A DNA stretch of 64,000 nucleotides. It comes from Ipomoea triloba (Eukaryota > Streptophyta > Magnoliopsida > Solanales > Convolvulaceae). How positions within the stretch are numbered: the stretch's first letter is position 1; each line of letters starts with the position of its first letter. The stretch is taken from contig NC_044923.1 in assembly GCF_003576645.1 (NCBI RefSeq), forward strand, positions 15,777,388-15,841,387. Direction: 5' to 3'. The position numbers and the translations under genes were made by a program. Below the pieces are notes generated by a model. The model saw nothing but the letters and a program-made list of their open reading frames with translations, did no database searches and was not told the DNA's origin. This document shows positions 21,785 to 32,854 of this stretch, in pieces.

Positions 21785-24700
21785 CTATAACTCAGTATGA
21801 ACAATGGGATCTTTGCAATAATCTGTTACAGCATCCACTTCCTGCTGCTTAATTTCCTTGTCAGAAGAGCTAAGGCATTCTGCAGATGGATGAATGAGTC
21901 CATACCCGATACCCGTGGCAGAGTTGCAGTATACCTCAGCAGTGCCATCTTGAGCATCAAGGTTGATGTTGTCCAACACAATCTGAGTACACGGCACAGA
22001 ATCGCTGCACGCAAACTTCATCGCCTTTTGGCTCTTTGAAGTTCCGGTGATGTTTTTGTAGATAACTTCACTTATTTCCACTGCAGATGTCTGTCAAATT
22101 GAAACCAAAGGGTATAATGTAAACCTCACCATTCATGGTATGATGGAGGAAAAAGTTTATAAGCTTTTAGTTCAAGTGGTCCTCAGCAGTTTTAGCTAGT
22201 AGTGAAAATGTAACTTTATTTCTTTATATCGTCACATTTTCGAAAGACAGGGTGTTAGACTTGACCCTTCAATCCCTTGCCCAACAATCCCCTAATCACC
22301 TGATATTCAATATTTATATCATGGACTCAAGTCCACTTTACAAGGTGGACTCATTTCAATTTACATACTGAATTGTGAACATTTAGTATATAAATTATTA
22401 ACATTCAGTATATAAATTGTGTATTTTGGACCCAGGTCCACCTTATAAAGTGGATCGGGATCCCTAGAATAATTTGTCTCTTGACATTAGACTTGACCCT
22501 TCACGAGACTCCGCCGAATATCCTGTACTCTTATAATAGTGCCATGTATGACATTTAGAAGTGAGAGAGGGATATGCAGGAAAGTGTACCTGGTTTTCAC
22601 AAGATTTTGGTGAATCACAATAGAATTGGTCAATGATAATAGGGTTATAGACATCTTCCATCCTCACATTTTGGAACCGTACTCCGCGGACATAACCAGA
22701 TCCTCCCTACAAGATTAGGATACAATATATTAGCATCTAACGTTACCACTACGCTAAAAGTTATAATTTTCCAACCATTTTCCCAGCACCTCAACACCTG
22801 CCAGCCTTAATTGCACAAAATCCAGACTTGACTCTTATACCATTGATTAAGATCTTGTGGATTTGTCCTTTTACCGGCCTCGGTCCAACAGTATTCTCAT
22901 TTCTCACCATACAAAGTTATGATAAACAAAAATTCTTTATTGTATGTGGAATAGAAGAGGATATATATGTATATACCTGCCATGTCTTAATCCGAAGGCC
23001 GTTGGTAGTACCTTGGAGAAATGCAGTATCCAATACCACCTTTGTGACTATGCCTACAGAATTGTCCTTCCCAAGGCTCCCAATGCTGGGAAGTGATGAG
23101 AATGAATCAAAAAACACACGAGGATCAAGATGAAAGTCAAGACTAAATTAAAATCTAGATACACTTAGGCTTAGCAGAATGATATTTGGAAAATCTAGTA
23201 TTCAATTCCAATATCGGCCAGTTGTTGGCAATGATACATGTTAGCAAGAAGCGCTTGCCATTACGTCAAAAATTGTAGTTCGTAACGAAGACATAACTTT
23301 ATTTCTTTATACCGCTACATTTTCGAGTGGCAGGAGGTGTTGTACTTGGCTCTTCGGGCCTTACCCTACCACCTAAGCACCATCAACCTTGACTGCATAG
23401 TTTTTATTCCTATGATTGGACTTTGATATCACTTGTTATGATCAAGCGCTTACCATTATGCCAAAAACGGTAACTCATTGCAAAGGCACAACTTTATTTC
23501 CTTGTACCGCCACATTTTTTATAGGTACATATGGTATTGGACTTGACCATTCCAGCCTCCGCCCAACAATCCCCTAACCACCCGGTGCTGGACTTGCCTT
23601 TCAGGCGTTCCCCCAACAACCCCCTCAACACCTGCCAGCATTAACTGCAAAGTTTTTACTCCCATGACCGTGTTCTGATACCAATTGTTAGAATCAAGCG
23701 CTTACTACTACGTCAAAAACTATAGCCCGTAATAAAGACACGGCTTTATTTCTTTAGACCCCACATTTTCAAGAGGCAAGATGTTAGACTTGCCCTTCAA
23801 GCTTCCGCCCAACAATACATTTGTTACTTGTAACCCCCAAAATATAATGAAACTATCTTCAATGGTTTTGATTTTGAAGATACCTGATTCCATGACCAGG
23901 TCCACAGTAGAGTTTCTTCATCTTGATGCCGGAGCTAGCATTGACAATTGAGACACAATCATCACCTACACACCCATGAAATGCATGCAACATCAGAATC
24001 ATACAGAAATGGTATGAGAATTGAACAAACTAGGAAGGGTACTAATAAATTTGGAAATAACTATATAAATAAATGGCCGCAAATTATACCGTGGACCATG
24101 GTCCACAATGCATTGTGGACTATGGTCATAGCTGATACTGCAGTTGTGTTGAAAGGAAACTGCAGTTGCGCGGAACAGAGGTCGGTCATCCGTTCAACAC
24201 AACTGCAATATTCGTTTAACACAACTGCATTATCAGTTCAACACAACTGCAGTATCCGTTCAACACAACTGCAGTATCAGCCATGACCATTGTGGACCAT
24301 GGTCCACAGTATAACGACACATAAATGGCATAGAAGATGACAGGCCTGTTCCAATTTTGCAGCCTTGCAGGACAACATTTGTTGATTCTGCGATATGAAT
24401 TCCATCAGTATTGGGACTATCTTCGGGAGCAGAAACTCGAACACCATACACACGTACGGAGTCGGACCGCGAAATTGTGAAGTGCATCTGTTGGCTATTT
24501 TGAATGGTAATGCCCTTCACTTTTATAGCAGAACTTGAATCTATAGTAAATGCCTGCAATTATATATGTTCAATTCTCTGCTCAACATCATCATTGGAAT
24601 CTTTTAATAATCCTAAAACCCATGCTTTCATGGGGGGAATTGAAGACTCGTTCTTACAGTTGGTGCTCCTTTGCAAGGCTGTTCAAAAAAGTAAAAGAAA

Positions 24701-26945
24701 AATGAATTGAATGAGAATGGCAGGTAACATAATATTAAAGTCAAAGATAATGTTCTTCATTCTAAATTCAAAACAAGAATGTGTAGGGATGAAAATTTCA
24801 ATCCAGGATATCCACTTGAATTCACTTCGCATTGATTTTATTAATTTTTTTATTTTTTTCGTGATAATGAGTAGGTGATGGGTCTTAAAATATTAAACTG
24901 TCGGGATGGATTTAAAAAAAAAAAAAAGTAGTAAATTATAGAAGTATTTATAATTTTTTACCAACTTTTTACTATTTAATTCTAAACTAATATGTTTTTT
25001 TAAGTAACAATTTAGTTATTATATTTGAATATTTTTTTTTTTTGTAAACAGAATATTTATATTATTTTATGTTTTAGTATAATTAACTAGTTAATTTTAT
25101 TATAAGTAATTTAAATATTATTTAAAAAAATTTAATACTTTGAAATATAATAAATGATAAGTACTCGTAGTGAGTACTTGCACCCGGTTGGTCAATGGTA
25201 TATTTTGAAAAAGTCCATCCGATATGAGTTAAGGGTAAAAATGAATAAAAAAATAGGAATAAAGGTCAAATAGGCCACTGAACTACACACGAAACTGCAA
25301 TTAGGCCATTGAACTAAAAAACAATGTAATTGGGCCCTTGAACTACACAAATCCATGCAAATTAACCCAAAATGACTTGTTTGACTTGATCTTCCGGTTA
25401 CCAACTTAAAAAATAATATTTTAAAATAATTTTAAATAAAATACTTAATTAAAATTAAATTTAAAATTAAAAATTAAAAAAGGACCCAATTGACTTGTTC
25501 CTGTTTGTTGTTTTTTTTTTAAAAAAAAAATTAATTTATTTATTTATTTAAAATTATTTTAAAATATTATTTTTAAAGTTGGTAACCCGAAGATCAAGTC
25601 AACAAGTCACTTTGGATTAATTTGCATGAATTTGTGTAGTTCAGGGACCCCAGGGACCCAATTGCATTGTTTTTGAGTTCGATGGCCTAATTGCAGTTTC
25701 GTGTGTAGTTCGGTGGCCTATTTGACCCTTATTCCAAAAAAATATAAGGTGAATTAGGTGATGGATGTAATCCTCCACGATCCAACTGGACCCATTGCCA
25801 GCCCTAAATAGTAAATATGTGGGTGGATACATGAAACTTACATTGGATTTATTCTTCTTGCAAGATGCAGCCCACCATTTGCTTCCTGACCCATCAATTA
25901 CTCCCTTTCCTTGGAAAGAAACTCCAGTCAAATTTAGAAAAGCAAGCCAAATCCTTGGGTTATTTGGATCCCAATTTTTAGGCTCATCTGGTGCTATTAT
26001 TGTTCCATCAATCTGTTCCCAACAATACCATCAACAATTTCATTAGTCTGTATATATGGTTGAGAATGGCATGTGCTCTATCTCAACTAAACGTCTAGAT
26101 TAGGCTTATAGTTTAACTGCACATTTATACTTATATATTATATATGCTTGACAGTTAATTTGAAGTAACTTCTAAAATGTAAGAACCTGGACTACTAAAT
26201 TGCCAGCACAAGGGCCTCTAAATCTTGTTGCATTGACTAGGTAACGGCGACCTGCTGGAACCAAGAAGACCGATCTTCGCGTAGAGCAAGCCTGTTTCCA
26301 TGCATCTTCAAAGGCCTGGTAGATTGTTGACACCAAAAGTTTATAGAACAAAAGATAACTTAGCTTAGTGTTAGGATCAAGCACTTATCACTGCGTCAAA
26401 AGCTATAGCTAGTAGCAAATACTCAATTTTATTTCTTTATATACTGCCACCACATTTTCGAGAGGCAGGGTGCTGGACTTGGCCCTTCACCAGCCTCCAC
26501 CCAAAAATCCCCTAGCCACCAATTTGACTCTTTATCAGTCTCCGCCCAACACTTGGGATAGCTTAACATACAGCATTTTTGACAATTCTGAGCACTACCA
26601 ATCACTGCTTTGCATTAACTAACTGATGAATTAATTGGCCAAGACATTCTAAATGTTAAACAAACAACAAAGCAATCAATCTGCATTACAAACAAGAAGA
26701 TAAATTACCTTAGTATCATCTGAAACTCCATCACCAACTGCACCAAAGCTATCCACATTGACAAGAACCTTGTGTCCACGACCAGCCGTCCACGATGGGA
26801 GGTCGATCAGATCAAGTTCGTCGTCTCCCTCTTCGGGCTCCCATTCGTCAAGATCTCGAAGAAAATCAATCTCTTCAAATAAATACTTCTCTGCAGTTAC
26901 CAGAGGAAAAACAAGAAAGAACATGATAAGTAGTATTTTGGCCAT
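21785..26945 (-). CDS. Polygalacturonase (GH28), nine exons
   Basis: Hydrolyses alpha-1,4 galacturonosyl bonds of pectin in the cell wall. Exons: 26945-26709, 26315-26187, 26012-25842, 24678-24658, 24553-24346, 23965-23884, 23085-22977, 22706-22590, 22090-21785. Together 1380 bases, 459 residues, with all phases agreeing. Residues 1-18 (MAKILLIMFFLVFPLVTA) are a signal peptide; an acidic stretch and FGAVGDGVSDDT follow. All four GH28 motifs are present: SPNTDGIH, GDDCVS, CGPGHGIS, RIKTWQ. Exon 4 is 21 bp (PCKGAPT). Intron 5 has a GC donor (ACAG|GCCTGT), because the nearby GT would give a stop. Introns 1, 3, 5, 6 and 8 carry small mobile elements, yet the coding sequence is clean, so the gene may work. 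Exo or endo action cannot be told from sequence. Confidence 0.93.
22190..22290 (-). mobile_element. TRIM LTR fragment in intron 8
   Basis: Matches the middle and inner end of the TRIM LTRs at 23434 and 26369: TTTATTTCTTTATATCG, ACATTTTCGAAAGACAGGG, and the end TTGCCCAACA followed by ATCCCCTAATCACC. The outer end is missing. Confidence 0.65.
23239..23814 (-). mobile_element. Tandem TRIM (LTR-int-LTR-int-LTR) in intron 6
   Basis: Three related terminal repeats, each starting TGTTA on the plus strand (23239, 23434, 23686), are separated by 60-70 base internal parts. The middle LTR (23434-23618) is 185 bases with TG...CA ends on the minus strand. After the right LTR the minus strand reads ATTGGTATCAGAACACGG, a PBS of initiator-Met type. 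Before the next LTR it reads GGTGTTGAGGGGGT, a polypurine tract. The element codes for nothing, as TRIMs do. Outer repeats are incomplete. Confidence 0.75.
24084..24314. mobile_element. Palindromic element with 22-bp units, in intron 5
   Basis: Starts TTATACCGTGGACCATGG and ends CCATGGTCCACAGTATAA (231 bases). The ends contain the perfect palindrome GTGGACCATGGTCCAC. The right half holds four units of 22 bp (24192, 24214, 24236, 24258) with core AACACAACTGCA. The left half has the same motif inverted (CTGCAGTTGTGTT). It lies about 30 bases beyond the GC donor of intron 5. Related elements are at 32855, 36042, 43301 and, by layout, 50488. Confidence 0.8.
25256..25735. mobile_element. MULE-type foldback MITE in intron 3
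   Basis: A 480-base element with long inverted arms, starting GGAATAAAGGTCAAATAGGC and ending with its near complement CCTATTTGACCCTTATTCC. It is flanked by an exact 9-bp target duplication, AAAAAAATA (25247-25255 and 25736-25744). The 9-bp duplication suggests Mutator-type mobilisation. The duplicated word is AT-simple, which weakens this a little. Confidence 0.85.
26369..26551 (-). mobile_element. Solo TRIM LTR in intron 1
   Basis: 183 bases, TGTTAGGATCAAGC to CCGCCCAACA on the plus strand, matching the 185-base LTR at 23434. Flanks CTTAG and CTTGG agree at four of five bases, a worn target duplication. No internal region, so it looks like a solo LTR left by recombination. Confidence 0.75.
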
Positions 26946-27030
26946 GATTTAATGGAGTCTTGGCTTAGCTTTTTCTGTGTGTTCTGTTGCTTATTAATTT
27001 GCATAATCAGATGAAGGCATTGAGTGTTAA

Positions 27031-27036
27031 TTTATA
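27031..27036 (-). promoter_or_regulatory. Candidate TATA box of the polygalacturonase gene
   Basis: The minus strand reads GCATATAAATTAAC, about 85 bases before the ATG at 26945. Spacing suits a plant core promoter with a leader of about 50 bases. The motif is common in AT-rich DNA. Confidence 0.45.
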
Positions 27037-27639
27037 TGCATGGATTAGTAGTGAAAATGGAGGATTTAGTGGGCTATATGGCTTGGCTTGAAAGTAGATT
27101 AAAGGTGGTATTGCAGTTTTCTCCATCACCATAGCTTCAAGTGTAAGAATATTTTATTTTGGAGATCTTTGCTTTACTCTTCACCCATGTTGAATGGGAA
27201 TTGTGGCAGAAATACAAAAATGGCAGGACAGATGAGAAAAGAAACACTAGAAGCAAGAAATATGAAGTGATTTATAATTCTGGTAAGACCATATAAGGGT
27301 TTAATTATTATATTTTGGGAGTTAATTAGTACTCACCTAAAAAGATGTAAAACCATTCTTAGCATTTAGCTTCTAACTCTCTTCCAGCAGAGAGATTTTT
27401 GTGACTTTTCTGCATTATATTCACCATATGTGTGAATGATGCATACCATGAAGAATTCCTTCTTCCACCAAACATAATTGATTGCATCCCCTTAACTCAT
27501 ACATCATTCTTGATTCTTCCCTCTCATATATATGCATCAATTGCAGGAGCCAGGAGGGAAAGACATTTTTGGGCAGAGGCCCGTGGAGGTCTAGTCCAGC
27601 ACCAGATTCCTAACAGATTGTTAGGTGCATGGAGGGTTG

Positions 27640-27840
27640 ATGGGTCAAGTTCAGCATCATGTCTCTCGAAAATGTGACCGTATAAGGAAATAAAGTTGTG
27701 TCATGACTACAAGCTAGCGTTCGATCCGTGTTGGGCGGAGGCCTAAAGGATCATGCCCAACATCCTGTGCTAGACAGTGCCTCTTGAAATGTAGCGGTAT
27801 AAGGAAATAAAGTTTTGCTTTCGTTACTGCTATAACATTC
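27640..27840 (+). mobile_element. TRIM LTR fragments
   Basis: Two adjoining pieces of the TRIM LTR in plus orientation: CTCTCGAAAATGTGACCG with GGAAATAAAGTTGTG, then TGTTGGGCGGAGGCC to TAACATTC. About 0.7 kb upstream of the polygalacturonase start. Confidence 0.6.
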
Positions 27841-27978
27841 ATTCAAAAACCGATTCTAAGCAATTAATACTGCAGCTATTCAAGCTCAAAGACGTAGAAA
27901 ATGAAAAATATTCAGTTGTATTTATGTGTTTTTGCGGTAATAAGTTAGATACTCTACGTAAAATTAATAAAAGCACTG

Positions 27979-28050
27979 AGGTCCCACCGAGATTTGAACT
28001 CGGGTTACTGGATTCAGAGTCCAATGTCCTAACCACTAGACCATGGGACC
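27979..28050 (-). tRNA. tRNA-Gln (CTG), second copy
   Basis: Minus-strand copy, apparently identical over 72 bases to the gene at 21310, with anticodon CTG and intact arms. The 3' flank on its strand has only CTTTT, a weak terminator. It starts the left block of a local duplication that includes the third copy. Confidence 0.93.
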
Positions 28051-28211
28051 TCTCTGATTAGTGGTTACCACGGCAACTCTTAGGTTAATTTTATCCAAAT
28101 TGGAATAGATACCCTTTGCAATGTTATCTGGCAAGCCAGGTGGATTTAATTGTTTTTTTTTTTTTTAATTCAACAACTATTTGCAATCTTTTGTTGAAAG
28201 AATGGTAAATA

Positions 28212-28463
28212 CTCACTTCGTCCAATTTTTATGTGCCTGGTTCAGTTAACAAAACTTGACTGAAGTTATTTTTAATCTAATTTTTTATAATATTAAGTTT
28301 AGTATTAATATACAAAATTTATATATTTAGAAACTAGACTAAAAGTACTATTAAACACAAAAAATTAAATTTAAAAAAAAAATCTAAATAAAATAAACAA
28401 AGACAAAAGAGTTAGTTTAACCAATGGGTAGTGAGTATGACATATAAAATGGGATAGATGGAG
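28212..28463. mobile_element. Stowaway-like MITE
   Basis: 252 bases with ends CTCACTTCGTCCAATTTTTA and ATAAAATGGGATAGATGGAG, related to the Stowaway end CTCCCTCCGTCCC, flanked by TA on both sides. The AT-rich interior matches, in reverse, the element at 44990-45240. Confidence 0.75.
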
Positions 28464-28549
28464 TACTATTTATCTGTACTTTTTTGTTCTTTTGTTTTTT
28501 TTTTTGGTGGGATTAACTCGTCAAAGACGGGAGATAAAACTACCAAACT

Positions 28550-29215
28550 CTAATGCTGCTAGCACCGCAACTGCTTCCACTGCAAGAAGAACTTCAATAC
28601 TGGTGGGAGGCTAGTCCAAAACGACCGTGCCCCATTCCCCTAATTGCCTTATGTTCGCATGATGATCTAACATTTGTTCCCTTCTCTAAGAATATGTTGA
28701 AGAGTCAAGTGCTCAAAACCCCCCAAAAGGAACAACAATCCTTAACCAGAGTAGAGGAACACCCATGATCTTCAAGGTCACCCTTCAAAAGGGAGACAAC
28801 TGATTTCGAATCCAATTCCAAAATCACTCTCCTAAAACCCTTAGCTTTATTAGCCCACCGTAGACTCTCCCTTAGGCTCCACAGCTCTGAGACAAAGCTA
28901 TTAGTAACATCAATTTTAGTAATGAACCCAAACAGCCAATCCCATAGTGGTCATGCGCCAAACCTCCTGCGCTTGCGAGGTCGGTACTTTTCTTAAAGGA
29001 ACCATCGGTGTTGATTTTAATCCAACCATTACTCGAGCGAGACCAAAAGACCCAATCCATCCTCCCCCTCGGCTCAGGTTTCTTACGATAACCAATGAGG
29101 AAAGATTCCTTAGCCGTTGACTCAGCCCTGCGAACTATATCATTCGGCGTGGGAGAAATACGATAAAAAATTCTCTTGTTGCGAGCTTTCCATATATCAT
29201 TTGGTAACGTCAGAA
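28550..29215 (-). pseudogene. LINE ORF2 C-terminal RNase H fragment
   Basis: Minus-strand translation begins DIWKARNKRIFYR, the segment after the zinc-binding region of plant LINE ORF2, and continues to WIKINTDGSFKK, the start of a reverse-transcriptase-like RNase H. After a frameshift near 28960 the other frame reads FGFITKIDVTNSFVSELWSL and RVILELDSKSV. The Asp, Glu and Asp of the site are all present, but in two frames. Everything before (endonuclease, RT) is missing. Either a truncated LINE or a stray RNase H gene piece. Confidence 0.75.
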
Positions 29216-30930
29216 ATTTTTTTTTCTTTTTTTTTTTTTTTGTAAACACTAAACATTGTGTACTTTTTATATCCCTATGTTATTATAAAGAGAATGAAAG
29301 CATAATTTTTCATATTTTAAACCTAGCTAATAAGAGTCTGTTTAGTAGACAAAAGTTAGAGCCATCAATTGTAGTAAAATATGTGATTAATTTATGCTTA
29401 TCGTTAACACTCTAATTAATATATATATATATTTACATAATTACATACTAAAGACAAAGCAAATTGCATACTAAATTGTAACATAAAGCAAACACAGTTA
29501 CCAAATAATTAGTTAATTTCAAATGAATCTAATGAAACCAAACATAAGCATTTTTCAAATGAATCCAATGAATCCAAACAGTTAGCATTCTGTTCATTAA
29601 CAAATAACATAAAGCTATTAGCAAATAATTAGCAATTAGCATTAACACTAATGAATCAAAACTCATGCAGTTAGCATTGTGTTCATGTACGTAGTATCAA
29701 AGAGAAAAAATTTCAATACTCAGGCATCCAACATAATTAAGTCAAAACTTCAAACCAAATCATAAGCCATAACATCAAACAGATTTGAAGCTTGATTCAA
29801 TCTTACAGCCATTAAGAACTGAGTTAAATATAAAAAAAAATAAATAAATAAACTACCAACAACATTTTTGTGAGTACCGTATTTTGCCATGCCTTTGTTT
29901 CCAATTCTTCACCTTGAATCCTCCATGGTGTGTTGCTTCAAGTTCTATGTTTGCTCAATTGTTCCCAATGCCAGCAATGGGTAACAAGGTTCAACAATTG
30001 CTGGCGTGCTTGTGCTTCTGGTGAGTTTGTCGTATCATTGCTTCCAGTGAGTTTGATCTGTATTTGCTTCCGATGAGTTTGTTGTGCGTTTCTAGGGCTT
30101 AAGGAAGGGAGGGTGAATTGTATCGGGAGAGAAGATGGAGGGGGAGGGAGAGGAGGGAATTGTATTCGCAGATGATTGAGGAGATAGAGAGAGATTAGGA
30201 AAGATATTATTAATTGGTTTGATTAAAAAAAATAAAAGGCAAATGAAATTACCGTGTTAACCTTATTATTAACCGCTAATAAACAGAATTATTAACAAAG
30301 GACTAAAGTGTGTAAAAACATTAAAGTCAAGGACTAAGTAGAGTACAAAAAGTCACTTAGAACTAAATTGAGTAAGACCACTATAGTCTATGACTATATT
30401 CGGTATTAACTCTAAAAAAATATGGAGAGATCCAACTGAGGTTGAAGCAAATAAGTCTACTATACTTGATAGAAAAGAAGACGAAAAGAAATGCAACATA
30501 TGTGATTTATAAGGACACAACAAAAGAAAATATAGAACAATCTTACGGATATTTTGCTTACTTTAATCATATATATAAATAAACAAGGAAATATATGTGA
30601 AACGCAGCATCAAACAATGTTTTGCAACCTTGTTTAGTTGCAGTGTTTATTTTGTGCTCTGAATATATTTTAATTGTCAAAAGATATTATTGTACATTGT
30701 ATAGTAAATAAAATTGAAATACAATTATATTAATAAGTCCTTCCATCCACAAGGGTAATTTATATCCTAAAATATGTACTTACAATAAATATTTATTCGT
30801 CAAAGGGAAATACAACTATTAGATTGTGAAAACAAAAGTAGTCAAAGAGAATTACATTAATTAGATTGCGAAAACAAAGTAGTCAAAGAGAATTACATTA
30901 ATAAGATTGTATTAACAAAACTAAAAAAAG
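29216..30930. other. AT-rich intergenic stretch
   Basis: No gene supported. 29289-29350 repeats 31495-31560 (GAAAGCATAATTTTTCATAT), part of the local duplication. Around 29520-29660 there are imperfect repeats of CAAATGAATCYAATGAA. A short piece near 30500 translates as KKCNICDL, then a stop, then GHNKRKYR, like a broken zinc knuckle, too short to name. Confidence 0.55.
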
Positions 30931-31002
30931 AGGTCCCACCGAGATTTGAACTCAGGTTACTGGATTCAGAGTCCAATGTCCTAACCACTAGACCATGGGA
31001 CC
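30931..31002 (-). tRNA. tRNA-Gln (CTG), third copy
   Basis: Minus-strand copy differing from the other two by one base in the T stem (CTGAG instead of CCGAG), which gives a G-T wobble pair, so folding is kept. Its strand continues CTCTTTTTTTAG, a good polymerase III terminator. Right block of the local duplication. Confidence 0.93.
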
Positions 31003-31202
31003 TTTGTGGTTACTGTGTTAACGTAGAATTTATTTATACATTACAATTGATTATCCTTTTATATGGCAAACCATGTGGATTTAATTAGATTATTATTATT
31101 TTTTTAACTCAACAAGTATTAGCAATCTTTCAAATGTTGAAAGAATCTCAAATACTATTTATTTGTATTTTTTTTTCTTTTGCAAACATGCATTGTCTAC
31201 TT

Positions 31203-31349
<147 letters not shown>

Positions 31350-31520
31350 TTTGATAGTAAGTTAGAACTATAAGGATGTAGAAAAATAGTAGTAATGATA
31401 AATAGTCAAATATTAGTGATTTTAAAAGTAAAAGAGAATTGCAAAGATAAAAATAGTCTTATATGTTAATGTTCATATAGTCTATAGACTATAGAGAGAG
31501 TGAAAGCATAATTTTTCATA

Positions 31521-31648
31521 TTTTAAACCTAGCCAATAAGAGGGTGTTTGGTAGGCAAGAATGTTCAATTTTAAACCTAGCCAATAAGAGGGTGTTTGGT
31601 AGGCAAGAATGTTCAATTTTAAACCTAGCCAATAAGAGGGTGTTTGGA
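31521..31648. repeat. 48-bp tandem repeat, nearly three copies
   Basis: Units start TTTTAAACCTAGCCAATAAG at 31521, 31569 and 31617. The third is cut after GGGTGTTTGG. A single copy of the unit is in the paralogous block at 29309. Confidence 0.93.
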
Positions 31649-31995
31649 AAAATATCCTATGTTTGATGAAGTTTTGACTTGGGAAAATCCGAGTCAATTA
31701 GGAATCAGATTCCTTGAAATCAAGTGATCACTTTTAGTTCTAATTTTAATTAAAGCAATTAAAATCATGACTATATTAATGACGATCCGTTTTTAACCTC
31801 ACACCCAATCCTAATCTAAGTCAGCCATCAAGTTGTCACACCTAAAAGCAACGAAGAATATTAGTTATAATTAAATCCTATATAACTACACATTTATATC
31901 TCTAGTGCACGAATTAAACTCTCAATTTTGCTCCATCATTTAATTCATAATTTTGATAACTAAGTAGGCATCCATAGGACCATAGCTAATAGTAT

Positions 31996-32230
31996 AAATA
32001 AAATGAGAATTCCAAGCGGTGGAGCATGATTCTTATACCTGAAAGTCCACTAGTACAGAATTGCACATCCAGTACATTTGTACAAGGGTATCCGCTACAC
32101 TTGTATAAGTGTAGCGGATGTGGTGTTGCGGAAAACTGGAAAAGCAAAAGTTTAATTTTTTGTGACTTTTGTCCCTGTGTCATGGATTTTTTTTTTTTAA
32201 TAACTAAAGGGTATCCACGACACTTCTTTC
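31996..32230. repeat. Hairpin repeat left of the tandem array
   Basis: Contains ATCCGCTACACTTGTATAAG and its complement as a hairpin (32087-32120). The part 32118-32230 repeats 32540-32670 inside the array unit, where a related hairpin CGACACTTCTTTCGAAATAA is found. CACTAGTACAGAATTG at 32049 recalls CACTA-type ends, but no partner end is seen. Confidence 0.5.
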
Positions 32231-32749
32231 AAGGAACTCAGACTACTACTATTAAGTAGTAGCTCCCTTGGGATAGGGTGAACATCTAGCATGAGTAGTT
32301 ACCTTTGACATGGTAGTTAGCCCCTCAAGTCTTTGAATGATCTTTCGAACTATGAAATGGGGTTTAGGCAGTTGCACCACAAGCTCTTTGCACGGCTCCT
32401 AGGCAGCAAGTTTTGCATTTTCTGAGTAGAGCTAGTGGCAGGTGCAAACTTTGAGCTAGTAGCTTGGGCATAGATCATTTTGAACATGTGGTTGTTTGAT
32501 GCCATTAGGGACAGAGGTACGTGGGTGGGTATGGGGCGGATGTGGTGTAGCGGATGTGGTGTTGCGGAAAACTGGAAAAGCAAAAGTTTAATTTTTTGTG
32601 ACTTTTGTCCCTGTGTCATGGATTTTTTTTTTTTTTAATAACTAAAGGGTATCCACGACACTTCTTTCGAAATAAGTGTCGCAAGTACCTTTTTTTAAAA
32701 AAATATATATACACACACACTGATATACAACTAATTTTTTAACAACAAT

Positions 32750-32756
<7 letters not shown>

Positions 32757-32785
<29 letters not shown>
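32757..32785. repeat. (AC)n microsatellite
   Basis: About 14 AC units after an (AT)n stretch. Repeated at 35944-35972 in copy B. Confidence 0.9.
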
Positions 32786-32854
32786 AAGGCTATTTATGGG
32801 GAAGGGTGGGATGAGTGGGGGCAGCTGCCCGCATTGTAGCTCCGTCTCGGATCG

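Noticed and set aside
24192..24279. CRISPR-like array of 22-bp repeats
   Set aside because: Contiguous repeats with no spacers in a plant intron; not a CRISPR array.
30420..30545. Zinc-knuckle fragment KKCNICDL...GHNKRKYR
   Set aside because: Too short, with a stop inside; only noted in the intergenic entry.
32026..32259. 77-codon ORF at the array edge
   Set aside because: Runs through a hairpin and a T-run; repeated DNA, not coding.
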